64,000 bases of DNA from JAHEDT01 sp963825615 (GCA_963825615.1 CAWGTV010000001.1:434001-498000), one strand, 5' to 3'. Shown: positions 8,446 through 18,429, counted from the stretch's first letter. The notes: generated by a model from the letters alone, not told the origin. Program-made: numbers and translations.

Positions 8446-9495
8446 CTATCTTGGGACCAGCAGTTCGGGCTCGGAATGCGCACGACCCAAAGCAGTCAGC
8501 AAACGCCCGGCCAGTTCGTACTCGAGGGCGCCGAGGCTGCCCCGGACTGCCTCGAGGGGACGGATCTGGCCACCGGCGGTCATGCTGTGCCCGCCACCGG
8601 TCCCGAGCCCCTTGATGACTTTCTGCATCAGTGCACCGGCGTGGGTTTCCTGTGGACCGGTACGCAGGGAGAGGACACCTTCGTCGTGATAACACCCTAG
8701 GCCGAGGACAATCTCAATCCCCTCGACGCGCATCAGGAAATCGGCGATTTCAGCGACGATTTCCGGATGATCGATAATATAGAGGTTAAAAATCAGCGCG
8801 TTGCCGTAGATTTTCGCGTTTTTAAGGCCGGTTTCAAAATACTTGAAATAGCCCCGCGACGATTTTGGCCGGGTTATCTCATGCAAAATGCGGTTGTTGC
8901 AGAGCGGCATCAACTTCAGATAGGCATCGCGATCCGACTTGCTCCAGTCACGACCAAGGTCTTCGGTCTCTGACTTGACGGCATAAAAGAGGATCGTTGC
9001 CAGCTTGGTGGCGATCTTGACACACTGCGCCTGCAGGTACTCGAAGAGGATACTGGCCGATGCGCCGTATTCGGGGCGCACATCGACCCAGCGGCAGGCA
9101 TGGGTGTGCTCCTTGAATTGATGATGGTCGATGACCAAATCGACGCGGCGATCGACCGGGTAGGAATTGTTGCCAGTCCCCGGCTGGGTATCAACCATGC
9201 AGATCGCATTGAACGTATCGAGGTCGAGTTCCTCAATCGGCTTCGCCTTGATCTCGAGCTGCTTGACCATCACCAGGTTTTCACGGCGGCCGATCACGCC
9301 GCCGAATGCAATCGTTGCCTCCTGCCCGGTTTTGACCAGAATCAGATGCTGCAGGGCAAATGCTGCCGCAAGGGCATCCGGGTCAGGATGGTCATGAGTG
9401 ACAATGAGGATCGCACCTTTACCGCGCAGCCATTCGATGATGCCGGTCGAGAACTCTTCGGAATGACTAAGGTTGCAGGATACGGATGGACTCAT
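8446..9495 (-). CDS. DHH/DHHA1-family phosphoesterase (NrnA-like)
   Basis: Predicted Mn-dependent phosphoesterase acting on nano-RNA, pAp or cyclic dinucleotide breakdown products. In its 349 residues, VTHDHPDPDALAAAFAL (about 33-49) is motif I, MVDTQPGTGNN motif II, DLVIDHHQ the DHH motif, and GGGHSMTAGGQI the DHHA1 glycine motif. The exact substrate is not decidable from sequence. The ATG overlaps the upstream gene stop by 4 bases. It ends 58 bases before the amidase start, and the amidase promoter lies in that gap. Confidence 0.85.
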   Translation of the reverse strand: MSPSVSCNLSHSEEFSTGIIEWLRGKGAILIVTHDHPDPDALAAAFALQHLILVKTGQEATIAFGGVIGRRENLVMVKQLEIKAKPIEELDLDTFNAICMVDTQPGTGNNSYPVDRRVDLVIDHHQFKEHTHACRWVDVRPEYGASASILFEYLQAQCVKIATKLATILFYAVKSETEDLGRDWSKSDRDAYLKLMPLCNNRILHEITRPKSSRGYFKYFETGLKNAKIYGNALIFNLYIIDHPEIVAEIADFLMRVEGIEIVLGLGCYHDEGVLSLRTGPQETHAGALMQKVIKGLGTGGGHSMTAGGQIRPLEAVRGSLGALEYELAGRLLTALGRAHSEPELLVPR

Positions 9496-9956
9496 AGTTT
9501 CAGGCTCTCCAAAGCCAGGGCGACCGCCGACTCGGGTGAAGTAACGGCAACCGTCCCGGCAAGCTGCTGACCGCCGGGCAGCACCAAGACCGGCTTGCCG
9601 AGCTTGAGGCCGATGGCTGTTTCCGACAGTGTGCCATACTCCCCTTCGACCGCAATCAGGGCATCGGCGGTATGGGCGATGATCACGTTGCGCGCATGCC
9701 CCATGTTGGTCGGGACTGGCAGGGTGACATAGGGGTTAGCCGTACTCTTGTCCGGTCCCGGCAGGATGCCGAGGACCTCGCCACCGGCCCCGTAGGCCCC
9801 CTTGGCGGCGGCCTCCATGACCCCGCCCAGACCACCGCAAACCAGCGTTGCACCGCAACGGGCAATCTCACGACCGACAGCTTCGGCCATGCGCATCCCA
9901 GCGGGTGAAGGTCGTGAGGCACCGATGACACCGATGATGATTTTTCGTACAGACAT
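9492..9956 (-). CDS. LOG/lysine-decarboxylase-like Rossmann protein (TIGR00725 type)
   Basis: Small Rossmann-fold protein of 154 residues related to cytokinin-activating LOG proteins. Glycine-rich IIIGVIGASRPSPAG at the start, LVCGGLGGVMEAAAKGAY, a PGP loop (ILPGPDK), and EYGTLSETAIGLKLGKP in place of the usual PGGxGTxxE. Function in bacteria of this subfamily is not established; a nucleotide-binding or nucleoside-phosphate-hydrolase role is inference. First gene of the five-gene minus-strand cluster ending with rdgB. Confidence 0.8.
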   Translation of the reverse strand: MSVRKIIIGVIGASRPSPAGMRMAEAVGREIARCGATLVCGGLGGVMEAAAKGAYGAGGEVLGILPGPDKSTANPYVTLPVPTNMGHARNVIIAHTADALIAVEGEYGTLSETAIGLKLGKPVLVLPGGQQLAGTVAVTSPESAVALALESLKL

Positions 9957-10047
9957 ATATTCAAACCACTGAGGGATAAGGAGACACAGAAGGAACCGTA
10001 ATATTAAACCCTAAAATGGCGTGGATTACAAAGCAGATACTTGTTTT

Positions 10048-10158
10048 TCAAGCAACTCGCCGAAAATCGGGACGAATATCGGCAGGCACTAAAGTCGTAG
10101 CAACAACGGCAGCTACCGCTTTTGCCTGATCCAGAACCTCGATCTTGTTGCAGTCCAT
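10048..10158 (-). CDS. Possible 36-residue protein
   Basis: Small ORF in the 361-base gap between the LOG-like gene and the CsgD-like gene (9957-10317), which otherwise holds nothing I recognise. ATG at 10158 is preceded by AAGGA at good spacing (8 bases). The sequence starts MDCNKIEVLDQAKAVAAVVA and is mostly an alanine/valine-rich helix followed by a basic tail. No family is recognised; translation is uncertain. Confidence 0.35.
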   Translation of the reverse strand: MDCNKIEVLDQAKAVAAVVATTLVPADIRPDFRRVA

Positions 10159-10317
10159 TTGTCTAGTCCTTGAGTTTGACACGGCTCAACTCCGTGCGAT
10201 AAAAGTTAAGCATAACCAATCTCAAACGGATGTTAGCGTTTCAGGAAGCTTCAAAACGTCTACGAAGACAGCCCTCGGCCATCGGATTCTTGCCAATCAC
10301 TCGCGAAGAGAACCGAG

Positions 10318-11067
10318 ATGAGCAGTGACCTTCCCAGCAAATGTGCAGATTGCAGCTATCGAGGGCGCCACATCTACGTCGTCGGCAAGATGCGCTTCGA
10401 GCGTGAGCTGATTTGTGACTTCATCCGCACCCATACGGCCGCCCAGCTGTTCCAGGCAGAAAGCCTGGAGGAGGTTCCGATCTCCAACCTGGGCGCCCCG
10501 CTCGGGCAGAAGATGATCCTGGTCGATGCGCACGACATGACCCGCGACAACCTGCTGCAGATGCTCTCCTCGAAGGCATGGAAAGCCCAGGCTCATAACC
10601 TGATGGCGCTGTTCAACGTACTTCATGAGCATGAGATCGAGAAGGAGGCACTGAAGAACGGCGTCCGCGGCTTCCTGTATTCCGACGACCGGGTCGAGGA
10701 CCTGGTCAACGGTATCTGCGCCATCAATTCCGGAGAATTCTGGATCCCGAGACGGATAGTTGCCGAATGCCTGCTGGACAGCTACGTCGGCAAGGAATTG
10801 CCGGTACCGGTCAGCCACTCCCTGTCAGAACGCGAGGTCGAACTGCTGCGGGTGCTAGCGACCGGCGCATCGAATGACGCGATTGCCGACCGTCTGTACA
10901 TCAGCCCTCATACCGTCAAGACTCACCTCCACAACATCTTTCATAAAATCAACGTCGACAACCGGCTTCAGGCCGTCCTCTGGGCAAAAGAGAACCTTTT
11001 GTCGACCCTGATCGCTCATCTTTACTTCCTATCAGATTGTCCGCCTGCAACATTCCTCACTCTTTAG
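10318..11067 (+). CDS. LuxR-type transcriptional regulator, CsgD-like
   Basis: DNA-binding regulator of 249 residues. The C-terminal LuxR/FixJ helix-turn-helix (LSEREVELLRVLATGASN, then ISPHTVKTHLHNIFHKI) resembles CsgD/VpsT. The N-terminal half (about 16-140) is receiver-like, but strand 1 (IYVVGKM) lacks the acidic pair of true receivers; an Asp remains in MILVDAHDM. Such degenerate receivers in CsgD relatives are not switched by ordinary phosphorylation. It lies directly upstream of two genes for exported proteins, which are its most likely targets (inference). CsgD relatives usually control extracellular matrix. Confidence 0.85.
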   Translation: MSSDLPSKCADCSYRGRHIYVVGKMRFERELICDFIRTHTAAQLFQAESLEEVPISNLGAPLGQKMILVDAHDMTRDNLLQMLSSKAWKAQAHNLMALFNVLHEHEIEKEALKNGVRGFLYSDDRVEDLVNGICAINSGEFWIPRRIVAECLLDSYVGKELPVPVSHSLSEREVELLRVLATGASNDAIADRLYISPHTVKTHLHNIFHKINVDNRLQAVLWAKENLLSTLIAHLYFLSDCPPATFLTL

Positions 11068-11322
11068 CATTAGATCAGGCTTTTGTTTAATCGGTAGAAA
11101 AACCAGCCGTTTGACTGATTGCAAATGTTTAACAAAAATTAATACTTGACGATAAGGCTTCGTAACCTCGCAAGAATGCTGGAGGAAATTGGTGTAGTTC
11201 GAATCAGGAGAAAAAAGTCGGCTGGGGACGCGTGCCACAACCTATTGAGGGGGAGCAATCCCAGGAGAAGCCCCTCGCAGCCCAGTCAATCCGTAGTCTA
11301 GCGCTAAGTCAGGAGGTCTATC
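11068..11322 (+). other. Leader/intergenic region before the first exported protein
   Basis: 255 bases. TTGACG at about 11147 could be a -35 box but no convincing -10 was found. The GGAGG-type RBS (AGGAGGTC) precedes the ATG at 11323. I compared it with GEMM/c-di-GMP and cobalamin riboswitch cores and saw no match. Confidence 0.35.
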
Positions 11323-12902
11323 ATGAAAATGCGAGTTCTATTCTTCACGATCATGGCTGCACTCTTAGTTTTCACCGGCAGCGGGTTGGCGGCAAAGCCG
11401 CCTGATGCCGGAAACGGTGGCGGTGGCAGCGGAGGCGGCGAGCCTCAGCCACCTGACCTGGGTGACCTTATCAAGCTCTACCGCGACGCGGATGGGGTCC
11501 CCTATCCTGACGGCAGACAGATTGCTGGCAACCCCAGCCGTCGCCTCTCGTTACGGAATGCCCGCAATCCTGCCAAGTTCTTGGTGTCGATGGGGCTGCG
11601 ACTCCCACCGACGATACAATGGTTGTGTATGTCGACCCTGGGACCTGCGCTATTCCAGCCGAGTGCGCGTCCTGCACCCAGGAGGTCGAGTTCGGCCGCA
11701 TGAACAATGCGCGCGCGCCAGATTCGGTGTATGCGTCCCAGCTGGATGACGTGATCGTCAACCTGGCCACCGCCGACTGTGAAACTCACCCTCGACCCCG
11801 CCGGGCGATTGGTCGCCAGCAGTGAACAAATTGTCCTACAAGATGACGGTACGCTGTCGAGAACAGTCTTGGCAGGCGCCGTCGATTCGCCCCTGCAGAA
11901 CCTGGCGATCTACAAGCAGCTCATGATGTATGGCTACCTGGGAGATCCCGCAGCCCCGCTCGTGTTGCCCGATGACGTACTCGATACCGCGGCCAGGGCC
12001 CTTGGCGCCGGCTCCGACAAGGGCGGCAAGGTTGACGTGGACATGGTGGCCTACCTCAACCAGATCATGGGGCTGAGCGACCCGGCCACGCCGTACGATC
12101 CTTGGCGAGAAGATATGCATCGACGTCAGGGAAGAGGTGATGGGCACAGTACAGCTGGTGGAAAAATGCTTCCTGGATTACGGCAGCGTGATGCAGTATA
12201 CCCGGGCAAGCGAACTTTATCAGCCCTGCCGTCTCCGCCGTACGTACCCAGTGACAGAGGATGGTGCTGGCATAGCGGGCTGGTTCGAGCACCTCAAGGT
12301 GCTGGATGACACCAATCCTTTCTATGCAACGTTCGATATCGCACGGGGCCCCATCCTGGACCACGTGTTCGGTACTGAGCCCGGGTTTCGTGGACGGCAA
12401 CATCGGCGGCTTCGCCCAGGCTGCCGACGACACCCGCGCGGTCATCAACTACATGCACAGCTGGCCCCTGCCCGCCGCATACGCGACCGAGCCGATCTGC
12501 GTAACGTCCGCCACCGTTGGCTATGACGTCTCGATCAGCCCGGAATCCGGCCTGCAGGTGCCCATGCAAATGGTGGACGGCACGGAGGGCCGGGAGTTCA
12601 TCGTGACCGTCGCCAGGGCCAACGCGGGGTACGGAGATGCCGTGGGCACCGTCTACGGTGACCGCCGTTACCGTCGAATGGAACGTAACGATCGCCGGTT
12701 CCCCCTGGGTCTATCCATTCACTCTTGCTGCGGGAGAAAGTCGTAAGTTTCACCCAGCCGTTCTCTGTCGAACCTTGGCGATAGTGCAACCACAATCAAT
12801 TGGACGGCGACCGCCGCTGCCCCGGACGACGTGAACCCTGACAACAACACGGTCACCGCGACAACCAGCATCAAGGTGAAAAAAGCCGGCGGGAGGCGGT
12901 AA
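11323..12902 (+). CDS. Exported protein of unknown function, many frameshifts
   Basis: Secreted protein of about 520 residues if frames are joined. A signal peptide (VLFFTIMAALLVFTGSGLAA) is followed by a Gly-rich linker and LIKLYRDADGVP. Successive frames then carry DPGTCAIPAECASCTQEVEF (paired cysteines), APDSVYASQLDDVIVNLATA, TLDPAGRLVAS, SPLQNLAIYKQLMMYGYLG, GGFAQAADDTRAVINYMHSW, and a C-terminal Ig-like/CARDB-like stretch ending DDVNPDNNTVTATTSIKVKK. About ten frame breaks occur in 1.6 kb (e.g. CCCC at ~11500, CCCGGGTTT at ~12380); no segment shows random stops, so the gene is probably real and badly sequenced. It may be a CsgD-type target. Confidence 0.6.
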
Positions 12903-12942
12903 AACTGTAACCGGCCAAGCTGTTGTTGATAGCAGCCACAAC

Positions 12943-12969
12943 GTCCCCTGGCCGTAACGGCCAGGGGAC
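12943..12969. terminator. Perfect hairpin between the two exported-protein genes
   Basis: Twelve-base-pair stem GTCCCCTGGCCG / CGGCCAGGGGAC with a TAA loop, 40 bases after the upstream stop. No T-run follows on either strand, so it is an imperfect terminator candidate or an mRNA-stabilising hairpin. Confidence 0.45.
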
Positions 12970-13048
12970 ACCGAAGCCGCACACTTCAGCAGGGTGATGA
13001 CTCCCTGCTTGCCATCTGGTTCTGCACGAATGCTCAGGAGGAGGAACC

Positions 13049-14868
13049 ATGAAAACATCGATACTGGCCGGTGCCGTCAGCGCAGCTCTATTTTGTGTCA
13101 TCATTAGCGTCGGCAGCACCCAGGCCGCGCCCAAGGCCAAACCCAAGCCCGCGCCGACGTTCGATTGGACCACGGTGGTCAACAACAACGACGAGATGCC
13201 CGGCGCGCCGGGGCAAAGGACCTTCAACAGCTACAACCAGCCCTCGGTGAACCTGGACGGGCTGGTGGTCTTCCGCGCGCGCAGCAAGGGGGGTGACAAG
13301 CAGGGGCCACCGACCCATGGCATCTACACGCGCGACATGCTCATGGGAGGCCCCATCGTCAGGATCCTCGACCGGACCACCCTCGTCCCGGAGCCCAACA
13401 ACCTGGGCACCAGATTCGTCGAGACCCCGTCCTTCCCGCGCATCGACATGGGGTCGGACACCATCGCCACCCGCGGCAACCATCAGCCGGCGTGGACGAT
13501 ATCTGCTGGATGGCGAGCACCGAGAGACGCGGGGCGGGACCACGGGGATCTACACCAACCCCTTCGGGGAGCTGATCACCGGCGCGAGCAAGCTGGGATC
13601 GGTACAGGAGTTCTCCTTCTTCGAGGTGCCCGAGCCTGAATTCCCCGGCACGCCCTTCGAGGTGTTCCCCGGGTCGCCCGCGGTGACCGAATGGCAACAC
13701 CATCGTCTTCAAGGGCAACTACACGGTAGACGAGGTCGGCAGAGACCGGGGTGTACTACCGGCAGCTGGACAATGCATCAGCCGGCGGCGACCTCGCCCG
13801 TGGTGCTGATCGCCAACAATACGGACACCTTGATTCCGGGCACCGACACGGTCTTCGGCTCCACCTCCCCGCCCAGCGCCGCGAATGGCCAGGTGGTGTT
13901 CGCCGGCTTCGACAACGAGGAGGCCCCGACCCTGGGCGGCATCTACCTGGCGCCGCTGCAATCCGAGCCACCGCTCACAACGCTGGTGAGCATCGGCGAA
14001 CAGGTCCCTGGCGAGTCTGAGACGCACGACCTTCAACGACCTCGGCGAGGGCGGCGCGTTCGACGGGCGTTTTGTCGGCTTCTGGGGCGCCTGGGGCGAT
14101 GAGACCAAGACCATGCGCCTCTACTGCGCCACGGAAGGCAACAAGGACCGCATTGCCTATTGCAATCAGAACCTGGTCTGCGAAGGCACGGGCGAGACGC
14201 TGGGCGACCCGAACAGCATCTGTAACGATGAGACGGACCCGAACTTTGGGATAAGCTGCTACCAGGAGAGAGAGGTGCCGGTCAATCAGGGCTTCTTTGT
14301 CCACGACATCAAAACGCGGCAAGACGTGGGTCGTGGCGAAGACCGGTGAGCAATTCGACGAGTTCCTGTTCTGGAACTACTCCGGCAAGACCCCCTGCAC
14401 GGGCGGCGGCCACTCAGAAGAAGGCGCCGAAGACGACGGTGAGCCGGCGCGTTGGCGCTCCTCGGCGTTCGTCGCCGTTGCAGGCCAGGGTGCGACCTTC
14501 AAAGCCGCTTTCAAGGCCAGGACGGGCGAGTTCGTTGACGGCGTCTATGCGCATCCGGTGGACGGCATCTACCTGGGCAGTTGGCCGGGTCCGAGGGGGG
14601 CTGTCGATATCGAGACCGTCCTCGACACCACCATGGCTGGCACGACCCTCGATCCCGAGGCACCAGAGGGCTCGACCATTATTGAGCTGGGCATCGAGCG
14701 CGAGGGCCTGCGCGGCAACTGGCTGACGGTCAATGCGAGCATGGGTTCTGAAGGGGGTTCCGAGGAAGACGGCATGGCCGGCATCTACCTGACGGAATTA
14801 CCAAGACGCAGGTGAAGAAAGCTATTCACAGCGCAATTGACGCGACTTATGGCAGCACGATCATCTAA
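13049..14868 (+). CDS. Exported protein with NxxGxxAF-like repeats, many frameshifts
   Basis: Secreted protein of about 600 residues if frames are joined; signal peptide ILAGAVSAALFCVIISVGST followed by an Ala/Lys/Pro linker. Repeated units of the form N(x)GxVVFxA...GIY occur: NLDGLVVFRARSKGG...GIYTRD, GNTIVFKGNYTVDE...GVYYRQ, ANGQVVFAGFDNE...GGIYLAP and FKARTGEFVDGVY...GIYLG. These resemble the tandem NxxGxxAF repeats of large secreted proteins. Seven or more frame breaks. RBS AGGAGGAGGAACC. The stop overlaps the convergent copA stop by two bases. Role unknown; a surface or matrix protein is the inference from the CsgD-like neighbour. Confidence 0.6.
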
Positions 14869-17369
14869 TTGAGGATCCTCCAGTGCACGCTATAGCTGCC
14901 TGGCAATCTTTTCAGCAGCAGGCTGTTGGTCACCACGGACACGCTCGAAAAAGCCATGGCCAGCCCGGCGAACTCCGGCTTGAGGACGATGCCGAAAGCC
15001 GGGTAAAGCACCCCGGCGGCAATCGGGATGCCGACGACATTGTAGACGAAGGCCCAGAAGAGGTTCTGCTTGATCTTGGCCAGGGTCTTGCGGCCCAGGC
15101 GGATACCGCGTTCAACATCCCGGATGTCACCCTTGACCAGCACCAGGTCGCCGGTCTCCTTGGCGACATCGCTACCGCTGCCGATGGCGATGCCGATATC
15201 GGCCTGGGCCAGGGCCGGCGCGTCGTTGATGCCGTCACCGACCATACCGGTATAGAAACCCTGCTCCTGGTAACGTCGGACCACGGCCAGCTTGTCGCCG
15301 GGTAGCACTTCGGCTTCGACCTCGTCCAGACCAAGCTGGACGGCAACAGCGTGAGCCGCAGCGTGCCGGTCGCCGGTGATCATGACCGTCCGTATACCAA
15401 GTTGCCGCAAACCGGCAATCGTTGCCGCGGCCCCGTCTTTAAGTGTATCTGCCAAGGCCAGAACACCGAGCGCCCGGCCATTCCGGGCAATATATATCAC
15501 CGATTTGCCCTCATCCGACCAAACAGAGGTCCTTTCATCAAAAGCTTGCACAGCAACCTGTTCGCGCTCCATCAGGCGCAGGTTCCCCGCGGCAATCTTG
15601 TCACCATCGAGCCTGCAGACCAGGCCATGGCCACCCACTTCTGCAACATCGCTGACGGCTGGATAAGCAATAGAGTTTTTCTCGGCATGCCGGACCACGG
15701 CACGCGCCAGCGGGTGGCTGCTCGATGCTTCAACCGCGGCGGCAAGCGACAACAATTGCCCCTCACCGATACCATCAACAGCCACCAGGTCTGTGACGGC
15801 GAACTCTCCCCGGGTCAGGGTGCCGGTCTTGTCAAGCAACAGCACCTGCAGACGCGAAATGTTCTCCAGCGCAGAGGCTGTTTTGAAGAGGATACCGGCG
15901 GACAATCCCACGGCGCTTCCGACCATGATCGCCGTGGGCGTGGCCAGTCCGAGAGCACAGGGACAGGCGATGACCAGAACGGCGATCGCCATCTTGAATG
16001 CAAACAGGAAGCCGGCGGCAGCCGGCCAGAACCAGACAACAAAGGTCACGAGGGCAATCACGACCACGGCCGGGACAAACCAGGCGGACACGGCATCAGC
16101 AAGCCGCTGGATCGGCGCCTTGTCGCCCTGGGCATCTTCGACCATGCGCACGATCTGCGCCAGGACCGTTTCATTGCCGACCCGGGCAGCCTCAATGACC
16201 AGGCGACCGCTGGTGTTGATCGTCGCACCGATGACCTCTGCGCCCGGCTCCTTCTCTACGGGGAGCGACTCACCGGTGACCAGTGATTCATCGACCGCCG
16301 AAGCGCCCTCGAGCACAACGCCGTCCACCGGGACCCTTTCACCGGGGCGCACCACCAGTCGATCGCCGACCTTGACCTGGCTGACGGCGACGTCCTGCTC
16401 TCGGCCATCGACCAGAAGCAGCGCCCGATCAGCCTGCAGCTGCAGCAGGGATTTCAGCGCCTGGCTGGCCCGTCCCTTGGCCCGCGCCTCGAGCCACTTG
16501 CCGAAACGGATGAAGGTGATCAGCATGGCGCTGGTTTCGAAAAACACCTCGCCGGCCAGACCGAAAAGATTAAACAGCGCCAGCAGAGAATAACCATAGG
16601 CGGCCGTGATGCCCATGGCAACCAGCACATCCATGTTGGCCGATCGGTTCCGCAGCGACTTCCAGGCACTGCGATAGAAGGTCAGCCCGGCGCTGAACTG
16701 GACGACTGTCGACAGTGCGCAGATGAGATAGAGGGTTGCCGCACCGAACGGTCTAAGCCACATCAGCGGCATGATCGGCAGGGAGAGCCCGGCGGCAAAC
16801 AACAGCCAGTAAAATTCCGCGTGGCCCTCGGCCAGGTCGGCGCTCTCTTCAGGAACGGCCCGGTAGCCCAGAGCTGCAACCCTGGCGATCAGCCCGGCGC
16901 TTTGCACCTGGGTAGGGTCGTACACCACGGAGAGCTTGTCCGCGGCAAAATTGACGTTTGCCGCCGACACGCCAGCCATTTTGGCGACGCCCTTCTCGAT
17001 CGTCTGAGCGCAGTTGGCGCATGTCATCCCCTGCACGGCGAAGATGCTGGTACGGACAGCCTCGTCCGTCGGTGGTTGCGGCGGTGCAGCATCGGAGGCA
17101 ACTTCAGGAGCGACCTCCGGCACAGGAGCAACGGTCCGGAACCCGGCCTTGGTCACTGCGGCCAGCAGCTGGACGCGGTTCGGGCCGTGGTTCGCGACGG
17201 TGACTCTCCCCTGCTGTTCCTGTATGGACACCTCAACCCCGACAACGCCATCGAGCTCCAGCAGGGCCGTAGTCACCTTGGCCACGCATTTCTGGCAACT
17301 CATGCCATGGATCGGAACGATGATTTCGCGGTCTGATGTCACGGGCACTGCAACCTCAAAGCTGACCAT
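14865..17369 (-). CDS. copA: Cu(+)-exporting P1B-type ATPase
   Basis: Inner-membrane copper pump exporting Cu(I) from the cytoplasm. In its 834 residues, two N-terminal HMA domains have GMSCQKC (22-28) and GMTCANC (114-120). The metal-site helix is CPCALGLATPTA; the phosphorylation site DKTGTLTRGEF; SSHPLARAVVRHA is the nucleotide-binding HP motif; MVGDGINDAPALAQADIGIAIG is the hinge. Intact. No CopZ or CueR-like gene is adjacent. It probably protects the cell and may cooperate with CcoI in supplying copper for the cbb3 oxidase. Confidence 0.95.
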   Translation of the reverse strand: MVSFEVAVPVTSDREIIVPIHGMSCQKCVAKVTTALLELDGVVGVEVSIQEQQGRVTVANHGPNRVQLLAAVTKAGFRTVAPVPEVAPEVASDAAPPQPPTDEAVRTSIFAVQGMTCANCAQTIEKGVAKMAGVSAANVNFAADKLSVVYDPTQVQSAGLIARVAALGYRAVPEESADLAEGHAEFYWLLFAAGLSLPIMPLMWLRPFGAATLYLICALSTVVQFSAGLTFYRSAWKSLRNRSANMDVLVAMGITAAYGYSLLALFNLFGLAGEVFFETSAMLITFIRFGKWLEARAKGRASQALKSLLQLQADRALLLVDGREQDVAVSQVKVGDRLVVRPGERVPVDGVVLEGASAVDESLVTGESLPVEKEPGAEVIGATINTSGRLVIEAARVGNETVLAQIVRMVEDAQGDKAPIQRLADAVSAWFVPAVVVIALVTFVVWFWPAAAGFLFAFKMAIAVLVIACPCALGLATPTAIMVGSAVGLSAGILFKTASALENISRLQVLLLDKTGTLTRGEFAVTDLVAVDGIGEGQLLSLAAAVEASSSHPLARAVVRHAEKNSIAYPAVSDVAEVGGHGLVCRLDGDKIAAGNLRLMEREQVAVQAFDERTSVWSDEGKSVIYIARNGRALGVLALADTLKDGAAATIAGLRQLGIRTVMITGDRHAAAHAVAVQLGLDEVEAEVLPGDKLAVVRRYQEQGFYTGMVGDGINDAPALAQADIGIAIGSGSDVAKETGDLVLVKGDIRDVERGIRLGRKTLAKIKQNLFWAFVYNVVGIPIAAGVLYPAFGIVLKPEFAGLAMAFSSVSVVTNSLLLKRLPGSYSVHWRILN

Positions 17370-17476
17370 CCTTGTGCGCTAAGCCACGGGAAACTTGAGA
17401 CAATTGTTTTTCATCAGGGTAGCGACTAAACTTATACCAGCAATTCAAGCCTAGGGCGACTGACGGGGCGGTAAGC

Positions 17477-17911
17477 TCATGCATGCTGCCGCCACAACCT
17501 GGCCAACAGGCCGGTCAGGAGAATGGCCAGCGCCAGTCGCAGACCGAGCATAACGACCGCATCACCTCCCAGCACAACAAAGATCAGGACGTCTTCGATT
17601 ACGGCATGGCAGGTTGCCAGGAACAGCCCGGTCAGGAACAGCTCGCGGCGGGTCATATGCCCGGTGGCTGCCGAGCGGATGATAATGCCGGCCCCGTAAG
17701 CGATACCGAGGAAAATCCCGGTAAAGAGCGGCAGCACGGCGGAACTCCCCAGCCCGAGACAGCGCATGGCCGGTTCACTTCTGGCGCCGAGCGTTCTGAA
17801 CACCTTGACATAGCGCAGCACCTCGAAGGCGACTACCAACGGCACGACGATGATCACCAGTTTTCCGCACAGCATCAGAGCGCCGAGACAGGCATAATAA
17901 AGCGCGCTCAT
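17477..17911 (-). CDS. Nucleoside-recognition (Gate) domain membrane protein, second half of a split pair
   Basis: Polytopic membrane protein of 144 residues starting MSALYYACLGALML, with GTGIF-like Gate features (LPLFTGIFLGIAYGAGIIIRSA) and GLFLATCHAVIEDVLIFVVLGG. It resembles the SpmA/SpmB-YjiG-type pairs in which two short proteins form one transporter-like unit. The ATG overlaps the stop of the upstream partner by 4 bases. Substrate unknown. Confidence 0.7.
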   Translation of the reverse strand: MSALYYACLGALMLCGKLVIIVVPLVVAFEVLRYVKVFRTLGARSEPAMRCLGLGSSAVLPLFTGIFLGIAYGAGIIIRSAATGHMTRRELFLTGLFLATCHAVIEDVLIFVVLGGDAVVMLGLRLALAILLTGLLARLWRQHA

Positions 17912-18371
17912 CCCGTCACCCCCAAGGCCTGCATCGCCATCATCAGCCACCCCGCCCTCGCGGCAAGCAGGATGCGGCAGAGGGTCAAAACCCCACCCCT
18001 GGCACCGGTGCTGCTTAGGCCCTCCCTTCGAGAACCAGGTTGTGGGCAATACCCATCATGACGCCGCACTGGGTGACCTGCCAAGGCGTCAGGTCAAGGG
18101 GTGCAAGAACAGCGATCGCGGCATAGAGGTTAACCAGGGCGCCCGCCATAAAGGCAAACGCTGTCGCACCCGGAAGACCGAACAGTTCCATGAACGGTGC
18201 ACACCAGGTCCCCAGGCTGTCGAGCAACCCATAGGCTTTACTGAGATCGACGATTATGTACAGTGGCAGGACGAACTTGATCATCTTGAAAACGGTCCGC
18301 CAACCTTCAATCACCCCGTCACGGACGCGCTGAGCTATTGGCTGGTCCAGATCTTTCCCTGTTATTTCCAT
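17908..18371 (-). CDS. Nucleoside-recognition (Gate) domain membrane protein, first half of a split pair, frameshifted
   Basis: Membrane protein of about 153 residues. It begins MEITGKDLDQPIAQRVRDGV, then KMIKFVLPLYIIVDLSKAYG, a Gate-domain helix, and MGIAHNLVLEG. The frame breaks at about 18020, where two GGG runs each seem one G too long; correcting them gives VLEGGLSSTGARGG... and a stop that overlaps the next gene as ATGA. Divergent from the LpxH-like gene with a 58-base gap that carries the latter's promoter. Confidence 0.7.
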
Positions 18372-18393
18372 GCTTTAATCGCTTTCACTGGTG

Positions 18394-18422
18394 TTGACTT
18401 ATCAAAGGCCCGGACCTATAGT
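18394..18422 (+). promoter_or_regulatory. Sigma-70 promoter of the LpxH-like gene
   Basis: TTGACT (18394-18399), 17-base spacer, TATAGT (18417-18422). Seven bases separate the -10 box from the ATG at 18430, again predicting a leaderless transcript. Confidence 0.7.
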
Positions 18423-18429
18423 GACGGCC

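Noticed and set aside
11195..11215. GTTCGAATC, the typical T-arm core of a tRNA
   Set aside because: The flanking bases do not form a T stem, and no anticodon or acceptor stem can be drawn around it.
11068..11322. Riboswitch (c-di-GMP, cobalamin) in the leader of the first exported protein
   Set aside because: None of the conserved core strings of these classes could be found.
15351..16286. 311-codon plus-strand frame inside copA
   Set aside because: It is antisense to the copper ATPase core, without any recognisable protein features.
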